From contig CANJRM010000001.1 in NCBI GenBank assembly GCA_947476645.1, positions 25,205 to 89,204 of the forward strand: a stretch of 64,000 nucleotides of DNA, in the 5' to 3' direction. The position numbers were made by a program, and so were the translations under genes. This DNA comes from Bacteroidota bacterium. GTDB lineage: Bacteria; Bacteroidota; Bacteroidia; Chitinophagales; LD1. Shown in pieces: positions 8,853 to 15,720 of the stretch; position 1 is the first letter of the stretch, and each line of letters opens with the position of its first letter. Under the pieces are notes generated by a model. It made no database searches. It saw only the letters and a program-made list of their open reading frames with translations, and was not told the origin of the DNA.

Positions 8853-9725
8853 TTAATCTTCCAGGACACCAAACTTACCACTATTCACATCGTCATACGC
8901 CTGAATAATTTCTTCTTTTGTGTTCATCAGGAAAGGTCCGTAAGCAACAATTGGTTCGTTAATAGGTTCACCGCTCAGCACTAAAACTTTGACATCGCTC
9001 AATGCTTCCACTGTAATTTCCGTTCCCGAATTTTTGAAAAGCAGGAAGTGGTCAAGCGGAACATTTTTTTCATCATTCACTTTTATTTCTCCCTCGGCTA
9101 CCAGTAAACCGGTGTTGAAATTCTCGGGTAATTCGAAAGAGATTTTTGCGCCTTTATTCAGATACAAATTGTAAACGTGCATTGGCGTAAATGTAGAAGC
9201 CGCGCCTTTCACTCCTTTAAATTCACCGGCAATAACATCCACACGTCCACCGTTGTCAGGCAAAATGTATTTGCCCATTTGGTCAACAGAAATTCCCTGA
9301 TACTTCGGCTTGCTCATTTTATCTTTTGCGGGAAGATTCACCCACAACTGCACCATCTGAAACGCTCCGCCTTTGCGTGCAAATTCTTTCTCGTGATATT
9401 CTTTGTGCAAAATTCCTGATGCAGCAGTCATCCACTGTACTTCGCCTTCGCCAATTATTCCGCTGTTGCCCGCGCTATCATGATGCGCAACTTTTCCTGC
9501 ATAAGCAATCGTTACGGTTTCAAAACCGCGATGCGGATGCACGCCCACACCGCGCTGATGTTCCGAAGCAGGAAACTCAATCTTTGCACCATAGTCCATC
9601 ATAAAGAAAGGACTCATGCGAGTCATTTCACCATAAGGTCCCGGGAAAAAATTATGCACGCGGAAACCATCACCCACCATATGCGGTGGGGGTGGAGAGA
9701 GAACTTTTTCAATTTGCTTTTTCAT
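8853..9725 (-). CDS. Pirin family protein (bicupin)
   Basis: 290-aa cupin protein. The N-terminal pirin signature is clear: MSPFFMMDYGAKIEFPASEH, then VGVHPHRGFETVTIAYAGKVAHHDSAGN, where HPHRGFET and the later EYHEKEF (about residue 110) supply metal ligands. Some pirins act as quercetin dioxygenases or redox-sensing iron proteins; the substrate is not readable. It overlaps the preceding small gene by 4 nt (ATGA). It is one of two pirin-fold proteins in the operon; the other, 235 aa, is only distantly similar. Confidence 0.9.
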   Translation of the reverse strand: MKKQIEKVLSPPPPHMVGDGFRVHNFFPGPYGEMTRMSPFFMMDYGAKIEFPASEHQRGVGVHPHRGFETVTIAYAGKVAHHDSAGNSGIIGEGEVQWMTAASGILHKEYHEKEFARKGGAFQMVQLWVNLPAKDKMSKPKYQGISVDQMGKYILPDNGGRVDVIAGEFKGVKGAASTFTPMHVYNLYLNKGAKISFELPENFNTGLLVAEGEIKVNDEKNVPLDHFLLFKNSGTEITVEALSDVKVLVLSGEPINEPIVAYGPFLMNTKEEIIQAYDDVNSGKFGVLED

Positions 9726-10081
9726 TGTTCAAAATTTAATTTCTTCCGTATATCTTTAATTATTTCTGAATTTTCGTAAGGATACTGATATCCCGGTTCG
9801 GTTATTTGCGTATTCGGTAATTGCTGCTTTACGTAGGCACGAATTCTATTTCTCTGTTCATCTGTATATCTGCCTCCAATTAAAACTAAATCAATTTTTG
9901 GAAGCGACTTTAGTAATTGCATTCCTTCTTCTTCAGAAAAAGAACCAATGGCTGTAATGCCACCAACATTCTTTATCAAGGTAACCACTTCGTTCATTCT
10001 GTTCGGGTTTCCTCCGAACAGAATTATTACCGGAGCGTTCACGTCAGCAGCTTTAAATTCTCTTATTAATGTATCGTTCAT
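9722..10081 (-). CDS. Small alpha/beta protein of unknown function
   Basis: 119 aa from the ATG at 10081 (MNDTLIREFKAADVNAPVII). The longer in-frame version begins inside the upstream pirin gene and adds a non-conserved-looking tail, so I prefer the internal start. The pattern VIILFGGNPNRMNEVVTLIKNVGG...IDLVLIGGRYTDEQ alternates strands and helices like a response-regulator or Rossmann-type half domain, but I see no phospho-acceptor Asp pair that would settle it. It lies between two pirin genes and overlaps the downstream one by 4 nt. Function unknown. Confidence 0.7.
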   Translation of the reverse strand: MNDTLIREFKAADVNAPVIILFGGNPNRMNEVVTLIKNVGGITAIGSFSEEEGMQLLKSLPKIDLVLIGGRYTDEQRNRIRAYVKQQLPNTQITEPGYQYPYENSEIIKDIRKKLNFEQ

Positions 10082-10148
10082 AATATGAACATTTTGATTT
10101 GACAAAAGGTTCGAACATAATGTTGAGTGGAGTAGAAATGAAATTGCA

Positions 10149-10856
10149 TTAAACATTTATGCCGCGTTGCATTGGAACTTCAACAAAAATTAAATCCGCA
10201 TCTGATGTAGCTGAGATCGTCACAGCCTCCCCTTCATATGCTCCCAAGGCATCTCCGGCATTCAATTCATGCTCATCTATTTTTACTTTTCCTGTAGCAC
10301 AATGAATATAAACTCCGTTCTCAGCCATATTCATTTTGTATTCTATGGTATTTCCTGATATCAATTTAGATACGCTGAAAAAAGAATCCTGATTAATCAC
10401 AGCTGTTCCATTTCTGCCATCCGGTGAAAGGGTAAGCAGTATTTTGTTGAGCTTGTCTTCGGGTTCATAACTAAACTTTTCGTGTCGTGGTTTTACGTTT
10501 TTAATTTTCGGATAAACCCAAATTTGAAAGCTGCGAAAAGATTCCGTGTCAGAGGCATTAAATTCGCTATGCATAATTCCGGTTCCCGCACTCATGGTTT
10601 GAACAGAATTATCGGATACAACTCCTTCGCTTCCGGTATCGTCCTTGTGAGCCTGTGCACCGCTAATCACAATAGTGCTTATCTCCATATTTTCATGTGG
10701 GTGCATGCTAAACCCCTTTCCTCGATAAACAACATCATCGGCCATTCCGCACAACTCTCCAAAATTTGTTTGGAAAGGAACAAAGGCATAAGCACTCTTC
10801 TTCATAGAATCCTGCTTATGCCATCTACTTTTATCGGGTCGTAATAGGTATTTCAC
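10149..10856 (-). CDS. Pirin/YhaK-type cupin protein
   Basis: 235 aa. Cupin motifs: GKGFSMHPHENMEISTIVISGAQAHKD, then MSAGTGIMHSEFN, which hold the usual His/His/Glu/His metal ligands of pirin-like proteins. The C-terminal half (VYIHCATGKVKIDEHELNAGDALG) is a second cupin barrel. The start is GTG at 10856; no in-frame ATG lies nearby upstream. It sits 19 bp downstream of the YceI gene within the MarR-linked operon. Related YhaK/pirin proteins respond to oxidants; the reaction is unknown. Confidence 0.85.
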   Translation of the reverse strand: MKYLLRPDKSRWHKQDSMKKSAYAFVPFQTNFGELCGMADDVVYRGKGFSMHPHENMEISTIVISGAQAHKDDTGSEGVVSDNSVQTMSAGTGIMHSEFNASDTESFRSFQIWVYPKIKNVKPRHEKFSYEPEDKLNKILLTLSPDGRNGTAVINQDSFFSVSKLISGNTIEYKMNMAENGVYIHCATGKVKIDEHELNAGDALGAYEGEAVTISATSDADLIFVEVPMQRGINV

Positions 10857-10875
10857 AAATTGAATTTTGCTACTA

Positions 10876-11418
10876 TTATTTCAATAATTGCAATTGAACA
10901 TTCAATACCAACTTAACTTCGTTACTCAGCACAATGCCACCGGTATCGGTAACTCCATCCCAAACTAAACCGAAATCTTTTCTGTTCAGTGTGCCTGTTA
11001 TTTCAAAACCCGCTTTAGTGTTACCATAGAAGTCCACCATTTTGCCGCCATATTCTACATCTAACTGAATAGGCAACGTGGTATCGAGAATGGTGATATT
11101 GCCTTTCAACAAATAAATAGCATCCCCAATTTTTTCCATTGAAGTAGATTCGAATTTCAATTGCGGATACTTTTCAGCATTAAAAAATTCTGCTCCCTTT
11201 AAATGAGAATCGCGCATTTCCATTCCGGTATCAATGCTCGCTATGTCTGCGCTGAAAGAAACCTTTGCTTGGTTGAAGTCCTCGTTAGTGGTTTCAATGC
11301 TACCTTCAAACTTATTGAAGCTACCGGTAACTGTGTTAATCATTAAGTGTTTCACTTTAAAATAAATTTCACTGTGCGTGGGGTCAATAGACCATTTTGA
11401 AATTGCTTGAGTTGACAT
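10876..11418 (-). CDS. YceI family lipid/isoprenoid-binding protein
   Basis: 180 aa without an obvious signal peptide. The YceI fold is recognised by the opening WSIDPTHSEIYFKVKHLMINTVTGSFNKFEG, followed by SFSADIASIDTGMEMRDSHLKG, FFNAEKYPQLKFEST and KDFGLVWDG. These lipocalin-like barrels bind polyisoprenoid or amphiphilic ligands. In Bacteroidota yceI often travels with MarR regulators, pirins and DoxX, as it does here. Downstream of the DUF6069 gene by 36 bp and probably under the same operator-bearing promoter. Confidence 0.9.
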   Translation of the reverse strand: MSTQAISKWSIDPTHSEIYFKVKHLMINTVTGSFNKFEGSIETTNEDFNQAKVSFSADIASIDTGMEMRDSHLKGAEFFNAEKYPQLKFESTSMEKIGDAIYLLKGNITILDTTLPIQLDVEYGGKMVDFYGNTKAGFEITGTLNRKDFGLVWDGVTDTGGIVLSNEVKLVLNVQLQLLK

Positions 11419-11454
11419 TTTATTTTGTTTTTAATTTTGAAAAGATTTTTGAAA

Positions 11455-11847
11455 TTATTTGCTGAAACGGGGAATACCAAATGCCGCTGCCAAGCCCGCT
11501 GCGAAGTGCATAGGCAACGTTAATATGGCGAAACCTTGAGGTGTAGCTGTTCCGTCCGGTAAAACAGGTTGAAAGTTGCCGTAAACGCTTAGCACGGCTA
11601 GAACTATGCATAGTGCCGTAAAGATTTTAGAACCATTGCTGGTATATTTTTCCAATAGAAAGTAAACCACCGCTGCTAATAATAAAGGAGCAATTGAGGA
11701 TACTGCCACCATAATTGCCCATGGCCCTGCCGGTGCTACCGATCCTAAAAAATGAAGGGCAATAAAGCTCCAAATCTGGTTAAATACTAAAGCGATTACT
11801 CCGCTGATAAGTGCACCTTTAAGTGCCTGTGTAATTGTTGGTTTCAT
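11455..11847 (-). CDS. DUF6069-type four-helix membrane protein
   Basis: 130 aa from the ATG at 11847 (MKPTITQALKGALISGVIALVFNQIW). The frame extends 23 codons further, but that stretch overlaps the promoter and operator, so the shorter start is chosen. About four transmembrane helices are visible (ALISGVIALVFNQIW; WAIMVAVSSIAPLLLAAVVYFL; FTALCIVLAVLSVYG; AILTLPMHFAAGLAAAFGI). It resembles DUF6069 proteins; the role is unknown. First gene of the redox operon, directly behind a promoter with a 24-bp near-palindrome. Confidence 0.75.
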   Translation of the reverse strand: MKPTITQALKGALISGVIALVFNQIWSFIALHFLGSVAPAGPWAIMVAVSSIAPLLLAAVVYFLLEKYTSNGSKIFTALCIVLAVLSVYGNFQPVLPDGTATPQGFAILTLPMHFAAGLAAAFGIPRFSK

Positions 11848-11886
11848 TTTGCTTGTTTTTTGGTTTTGCGAATTTGATTTCGACAA

Positions 11887-11922
11887 CAAAGGTAAAAACA
11901 ATACTTGTATATACATGTATTG
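11887..11922 (-). promoter_or_regulatory. Redox-operon promoter with MarR-type operator
   Basis: On the minus strand a Bacteroidota -7 box TACCTTTG lies at 11887-11894. Just upstream, 11899-11922 is a 24-bp palindrome with a single mismatched pair, centred on TGTATATACA. Its centre is 16.5 bp from the -7 box, the same distance as in the marR promoter, and both palindromes share the TTGTATA core. The -33 region has no clear TTG, so the promoter may be weak or regulated. Binding by the MarR protein encoded alongside is inferred. Confidence 0.65.
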
Positions 11923-11934
11923 TTTTAAAAAATT

Positions 11935-12390
11935 TTATCTTCTTAACTTATCCAATATCCTGTTCAGTTCCTGTGCTTCAGCTTTTGTAATGGTTTTAAT
12001 AGAGTTATTCCACTCCTCAGCTTCGTTATCAATTTTAGTAAGTAGGGAGAGTCCCTTTTCTGTAATAACAATGTCTACCTGTCTGCGGTTGGTTTCGCAT
12101 TGTTCACGCTCCACATAACCCTTTTGGCGAAGCTTTTCTACCAAGCGTGTAGCATTGCTGGATTTATCAAGCATTCGGCAGGTAATTTCACCTAGCATTA
12201 ACGGTTTTGGATAAGAGCCGCGAAGAATTCTAAGCACATTAAACTGTTCCGGAGTAATGTCATGTTTTTTCAGTCGCGAAGCATTACTATTATATAACCA
12301 GTTGCTGGTGAACATAAGATTCACGGCAGCCTTTTGATGCTCGTTGTCAAATTTCTTTTGCTGTTTTATTTCTTCTTCTATGCTTGCCAT
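11935..12390 (-). CDS. MarR family transcriptional regulator
   Basis: 151 aa winged-helix repressor. The DNA-binding region contains LKKHDITPEQFNVLRILRGSYPKPLMLGEITCRMLDKSSNATRLVEKLRQKGYVEREQCETNRRQVDIVITEKG, in which LDKSSNATRLVEKL is the recognition helix and CETNRRQVDI the wing. No sensing Cys is obvious near the N-terminus. The gene lies just upstream of the DUF6069-YceI-pirin operon, and palindromes overlap both its own promoter and that of the operon, so it probably represses both and is released by an oxidant or aromatic ligand (inference). Confidence 0.92.
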   Translation of the reverse strand: MASIEEEIKQQKKFDNEHQKAAVNLMFTSNWLYNSNASRLKKHDITPEQFNVLRILRGSYPKPLMLGEITCRMLDKSSNATRLVEKLRQKGYVEREQCETNRRQVDIVITEKGLSLLTKIDNEAEEWNNSIKTITKAEAQELNRILDKLRR

Positions 12391-12394
12391 GGTG

Positions 12395-12428
12395 CAAAAG
12401 TAAACGAAATAGTTGTATACACAACTAT
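12395..12428 (-). promoter_or_regulatory. marR promoter with overlapping operator
   Basis: Minus-strand -7 box TACTTTTG at 12395-12402 fits TAnnTTTG exactly; a -33 TTG lies 19 nt upstream (plus-strand CAA at 12422-12424). Between and over them is the inverted repeat ATAGTTGT-ATAC-ACAACTAT at 12409-12428, with perfect 8-bp arms. A repressor bound here would block RNA polymerase, the usual MarR autorepression layout. The dyad centre is 16.5 bp from the -7 box. Confidence 0.75.
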
Positions 12429-12441
12429 TGCAGATGGATAT

Positions 12442-13935
12442 TTATAGACTTGGCACTTTATCAAACCACGGTTGCGCCTTTTCTAATTGTGCTGCAAGCT
12501 GAAACAAAGTTGCTTCATCTTGCCATGGCGCGGTGAACATTACCCCGACCGGAAGATTTTCGGGAGCCCAATGAAGAGGAACTGTCATAGATGGTTGTCC
12601 GGTGATGTTGGCTAATGCAGGATAGGGAATCCAGCTAAAAGTTTGTGCCGCGATTTTTTCAATCATGCCGGTATATCGAACGATTGTTGAAATGCCCAAT
12701 GCATTCAGCATGCGCAAGGCATTTTCTTCAAATGGCGGATTCTTTAATGCGCCTATCTTGAATGGTCGTCTGCCCAATGTTGGTGTAAGTAGCAAATCGT
12801 ATTGGTTGTGGAAGTCGGCCATTTTTCGATTCACCAGATTCCATTTTAATCTTGCTAAAGCAAAGGCGTTGGCGCTGAAAGATTTGCCGAGTTTATACAG
12901 TAGCCATGTGTTGGGTTCGAGTTCGTGGCGCTGTGGTTTGGATCCTCGTTGCTCGCCAATGTTGTCCAGAGTGGAACTTAGTTCACCCAAGACAAGCATA
13001 TAGAGAAGTTCGGCATTGAGTTGATGGGTGAAGGGCAGAGGCACTTCTGTTACTTCGTGTCCTGATTCGCGTAAAAGCTTTAAAGTAGTTTCTATTGCAC
13101 GGATATTTTCATCATCTATATCGGCCTTTAACCCTTCGGGCATTTGATAGCTGTAACCTATTTTGAGTTTGCGCGGTGTTGTCTTTACTTCTTCACTATA
13201 AGGAATAGTTGGCGATGGAATTGTATAAGGGTCGCCTTTCATAGCTCCACTTACTAAATCGAGATAGGCGGCAGCATCGCGCACACTACGGCTGACGATG
13301 CCCGAGCAAACGGCTCCGCTCCATACTTCGCCATAATGTGGGCCGTTGGTGATTCTTCCTCGCGTAGGTTTTATTCCAAACAAACCATTGCAGCTTGCCG
13401 GTATTCTGATAGAGCCTCCGCCATCGCTGGCGAAAGCCATGGGCACGATGCCCGCTGCTACGCTGGCTCCCGCGCCACCACTGCTACCTCCGGTAGTATG
13501 ATTTAAGTTCCAGGGGTTGCGGGCTGAGCCGAGTAATTCGCTTTCGGTGAAGGGAGTTAAACCAAACTCAGGAGTGTTGGTTTTGCCGAAGATGACGAGG
13601 CCGCCTTTTTGAATTCGATTAACTACTTCGCTGCTTTGGATGGAGACAAAATCTTTGAGCAGTCGCGCGCCGCAGGTGTAGCGCGTGCCTTTGAGTTGGG
13701 CATCGAGGTCTTTGAGCAGAAAGGGAACGCCAGCGAAAGGAGCGTTCGCATCGAGGTTCTTTATTTGCTCGGCTGCTTCTTTATATAAAGGAGTGACTAC
13801 CGCGTTTATCTTGGAGTTGACTTCTTCGTTGCGCCTGATGGCCATGTCGAGAAGTTCGGTGGGAGTAACTTCTTTTTTTCTGATTAGTTCAGCTAGAGAG
13901 GTGGCATCATGTTTTCTATACTCTTCGAATTTCAT
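12442..13935 (-). CDS. Amidase (amidase signature family)
   Basis: Amide hydrolase of 497 aa from the ATG at 13935 (MKFEEYRKHDATSLAELIRKKEVTPTELL); a longer reading from 14001 overlaps the SDR gene and looks non-coding. The amidase-signature Ser-cisSer-Lys triad is present: Lys in PFLLKDLDAQ, the Ser pair in TTGGSSGGAGASVAAG, and the catalytic Ser in DGGGSIRIPASCNGLFGIKPTRGR. The C-terminal GQPSMTVPLHWAPENLPVGVMF segment is also typical. The substrate may be an aryl or aliphatic amide; it is not the GatA subunit by context, since no gatC/gatB partners adjoin. Confidence 0.9.
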   Translation of the reverse strand: MKFEEYRKHDATSLAELIRKKEVTPTELLDMAIRRNEEVNSKINAVVTPLYKEAAEQIKNLDANAPFAGVPFLLKDLDAQLKGTRYTCGARLLKDFVSIQSSEVVNRIQKGGLVIFGKTNTPEFGLTPFTESELLGSARNPWNLNHTTGGSSGGAGASVAAGIVPMAFASDGGGSIRIPASCNGLFGIKPTRGRITNGPHYGEVWSGAVCSGIVSRSVRDAAAYLDLVSGAMKGDPYTIPSPTIPYSEEVKTTPRKLKIGYSYQMPEGLKADIDDENIRAIETTLKLLRESGHEVTEVPLPFTHQLNAELLYMLVLGELSSTLDNIGEQRGSKPQRHELEPNTWLLYKLGKSFSANAFALARLKWNLVNRKMADFHNQYDLLLTPTLGRRPFKIGALKNPPFEENALRMLNALGISTIVRYTGMIEKIAAQTFSWIPYPALANITGQPSMTVPLHWAPENLPVGVMFTAPWQDEATLFQLAAQLEKAQPWFDKVPSL

Positions 13936-13970
13936 GAGATTGCATTTACTATGATTAATGAGAACTGATT

Positions 13971-14783
13971 TTATTTCTTGAATTTCTTTTCGTGAATCCA
14001 TTTGAACAGACCAGAGTATTTTACCGGAAACCAGCGCGCAATTTTATCAATGAGTTTTGCATCTACTCCAACCAAAATTTTCTCTTTCCCTTTTTTAATT
14101 CCATTGATGATAATTGTGGCGGCATCTTCGGCTGTGGTGATAGCTACTTCATCAAATTGGTTGGCACTTTTGTCTCCGTCTTTATAATGAATACCGTTGC
14201 GCGCAATGTTTGTTTTAATACCACCGGGATGAACACAGGAAACGGTAACGTTTGTATCTGACAATTCCATACGCAAAGCTTCGGTAAAACCGCGAACGGC
14301 AAATTTGGTAGTACAGTATGGAACTTGTGTTCTTACCCCTATTATTCCAAACACACTCGATGTGTTTACGAGATGCGCTTCGGGTCTTGAAATTAAAGTA
14401 GGAAGAAATGCACGGGTGAAATGAATAACACCCCACATGTTTACATCAATAATTTTTTTTAGGTGCTCGTCTTTTACTTCCATGAATTCAATTTCGCCAA
14501 GAGCCATTCCGGCATTATTGAAAAGCACATCTACATATTTTTCTTCTGCCAAAAATTTTTCTTTGAAAGCGTAAATCTGTTGCTCACTTCCGCTATCTAC
14601 TACATAGCTTTTGCATTTACCGCCTTTCGAAATTATTTCCTGCTCGGTTTCTTTCAGCGTTTGTGCGTTGATATCAGTAATAAAAATTTCCGCGCCTTCA
14701 TTCGCCAATTGGTAAGCAAGATGTCTACCCATGCCTGAACCTCCACCGGTGATGATTATTTTTTTGTCTTTGAAGTTTTTCAT
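13971..14783 (-). CDS. Short-chain dehydrogenase/reductase
   Basis: 270-aa classical SDR. ITGGGSGMGRHLAYQLA binds the NAD(P) dinucleotide, NNAG stabilises the central sheet, Ser in NTSSVFG and YCTTK supply the catalytic Ser-Tyr-Lys. The C-terminal part (a basic IHEKKFKK tail) resembles SDRs acting on lipids or long-chain substrates. It overlaps the stop of the MpaB-like gene by 4 nt (ATGA), so these two are coupled, and the amidase gene follows 35 bp downstream. Substrate unknown. Confidence 0.9.
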   Translation of the reverse strand: MKNFKDKKIIITGGGSGMGRHLAYQLANEGAEIFITDINAQTLKETEQEIISKGGKCKSYVVDSGSEQQIYAFKEKFLAEEKYVDVLFNNAGMALGEIEFMEVKDEHLKKIIDVNMWGVIHFTRAFLPTLISRPEAHLVNTSSVFGIIGVRTQVPYCTTKFAVRGFTEALRMELSDTNVTVSCVHPGGIKTNIARNGIHYKDGDKSANQFDEVAITTAEDAATIIINGIKKGKEKILVGVDAKLIDKIARWFPVKYSGLFKWIHEKKFKK

Positions 14784-15658
14784 GTGTGAGTTTGTTGTTT
14801 AGGAAACGGACCGACTTTACTGATGTGATAATCGGGATAATCTTTGGTATAGTAATCGAGCACGTTGCGGTCGCTCGGGTCGGGGAAAAGTTGGAAGATG
14901 ATGCGCAGTTGAATCCACATATAAATCTTTACTCCGTAGCGATACATAAAGTTTGGTTTTGGAATGCGGAGTGTTTGTAAAAGAAAATCATCGAACAAAC
15001 TGTAGTAATACTGCTCTCCGGAATATTGCATAAACGATGGATACCAGCGTTCTGCAAATTCTGCTGCAAGTGCTTCGGCAATTTTTTTGCCTTCATCGCT
15101 GTACGCGTAACTCTTCTTTTCAAAATCTTCATACCATTCATAAAGTTTGTTTTCGTCTTCCGGAATGGAATGAATGCTCATCATCTCCGCCATACGCTTC
15201 CACATATTATACACGGCATGAAATTCTTTTTTCGAAAACAAATCTTTGTTGCAAAGAAAGATGGCATTGCGCTTAGGCTCGCAAACAATTGTGGCGAGCG
15301 TGTAAAGGTTTTCTTCGTTGGTAATTTGAAAATGGCTGTGAATGAAGTTCAGCAATTCTATCGCTTCTCTTCCTTCGTTCTTATCGCCATGCTTGTAAAA
15401 CTCACCAAAGAAAAGCAGCGTGTCGTTGTTGCGCTTTTTTGTGTTGGTTATGATTCCTCCTTTGCCACCACGATATAAAACCCTTGCAATGCTAGGAACT
15501 GCTGCCTGCCGAGCAAACGCCACTGAAAAAATAGAATGGGTAAAAAGCGGAGTGCCGTAACGTACCTCAAACGCAAGGTGCGCAATTTCGTGTGCGTCTT
15601 TATCGGCATCGAGTGTTGCAATTTTTTTGCGCGCCCAAAATGGGTTGAGGAAGTTCAT
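14780..15658 (-). CDS. MpaB/rubber-oxygenase-like (DUF2236) protein
   Basis: 292 aa, mostly helical, cytoplasmic or membrane-associated near the C-terminus (YGVKIYMWIQLRIIFQLF). Conserved-looking patches: AHLAFEVRYGTPLFTHSIFSVAF, VPSIARVLYRGGKGGI, NDTLLFFGEFYKHGD, and EENLYTLATIVCEPKR. These fit my memory of the ER-bound oxygenase MpaB/latex-clearing-protein catalytic family, which binds haem b; I cannot align it here. It forms a two- or three-gene operon with the SDR, suggesting a lipid or terpenoid oxidation step. Medium confidence in the family. Confidence 0.6.
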   Translation of the reverse strand: MNFLNPFWARKKIATLDADKDAHEIAHLAFEVRYGTPLFTHSIFSVAFARQAAVPSIARVLYRGGKGGIITNTKKRNNDTLLFFGEFYKHGDKNEGREAIELLNFIHSHFQITNEENLYTLATIVCEPKRNAIFLCNKDLFSKKEFHAVYNMWKRMAEMMSIHSIPEDENKLYEWYEDFEKKSYAYSDEGKKIAEALAAEFAERWYPSFMQYSGEQYYYSLFDDFLLQTLRIPKPNFMYRYGVKIYMWIQLRIIFQLFPDPSDRNVLDYYTKDYPDYHISKVGPFPKQQTHT

Positions 15659-15680
15659 GTGACTTAGTTGGTACCGGAAA

Positions 15681-15714
15681 ATAAAAAAGCCCGAACAATT
15701 TTTCGTTCGGGCTT
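15681..15714 (-). terminator. Rho-independent terminator
   Basis: A perfect 10-bp stem AAGCCCGAAC / GTTCGGGCTT (15687-15696 and 15705-15714) with an 8-nt loop. Read on the minus strand it is followed by a run of T (plus-strand ATAAAAAA at 15681-15688). It ends the transcript of the acyl-CoA ligase gene. Confidence 0.9.
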
Positions 15715-15720
15715 CGTATG

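Noticed and set aside
10082..10156. Longer N-terminus for the 119-aa gene between the pirins.
   Set aside because: It runs into the upstream pirin gene and adds a Cys/Ser-rich tail with no sign of selection; the ATG at 10081 is adequate.
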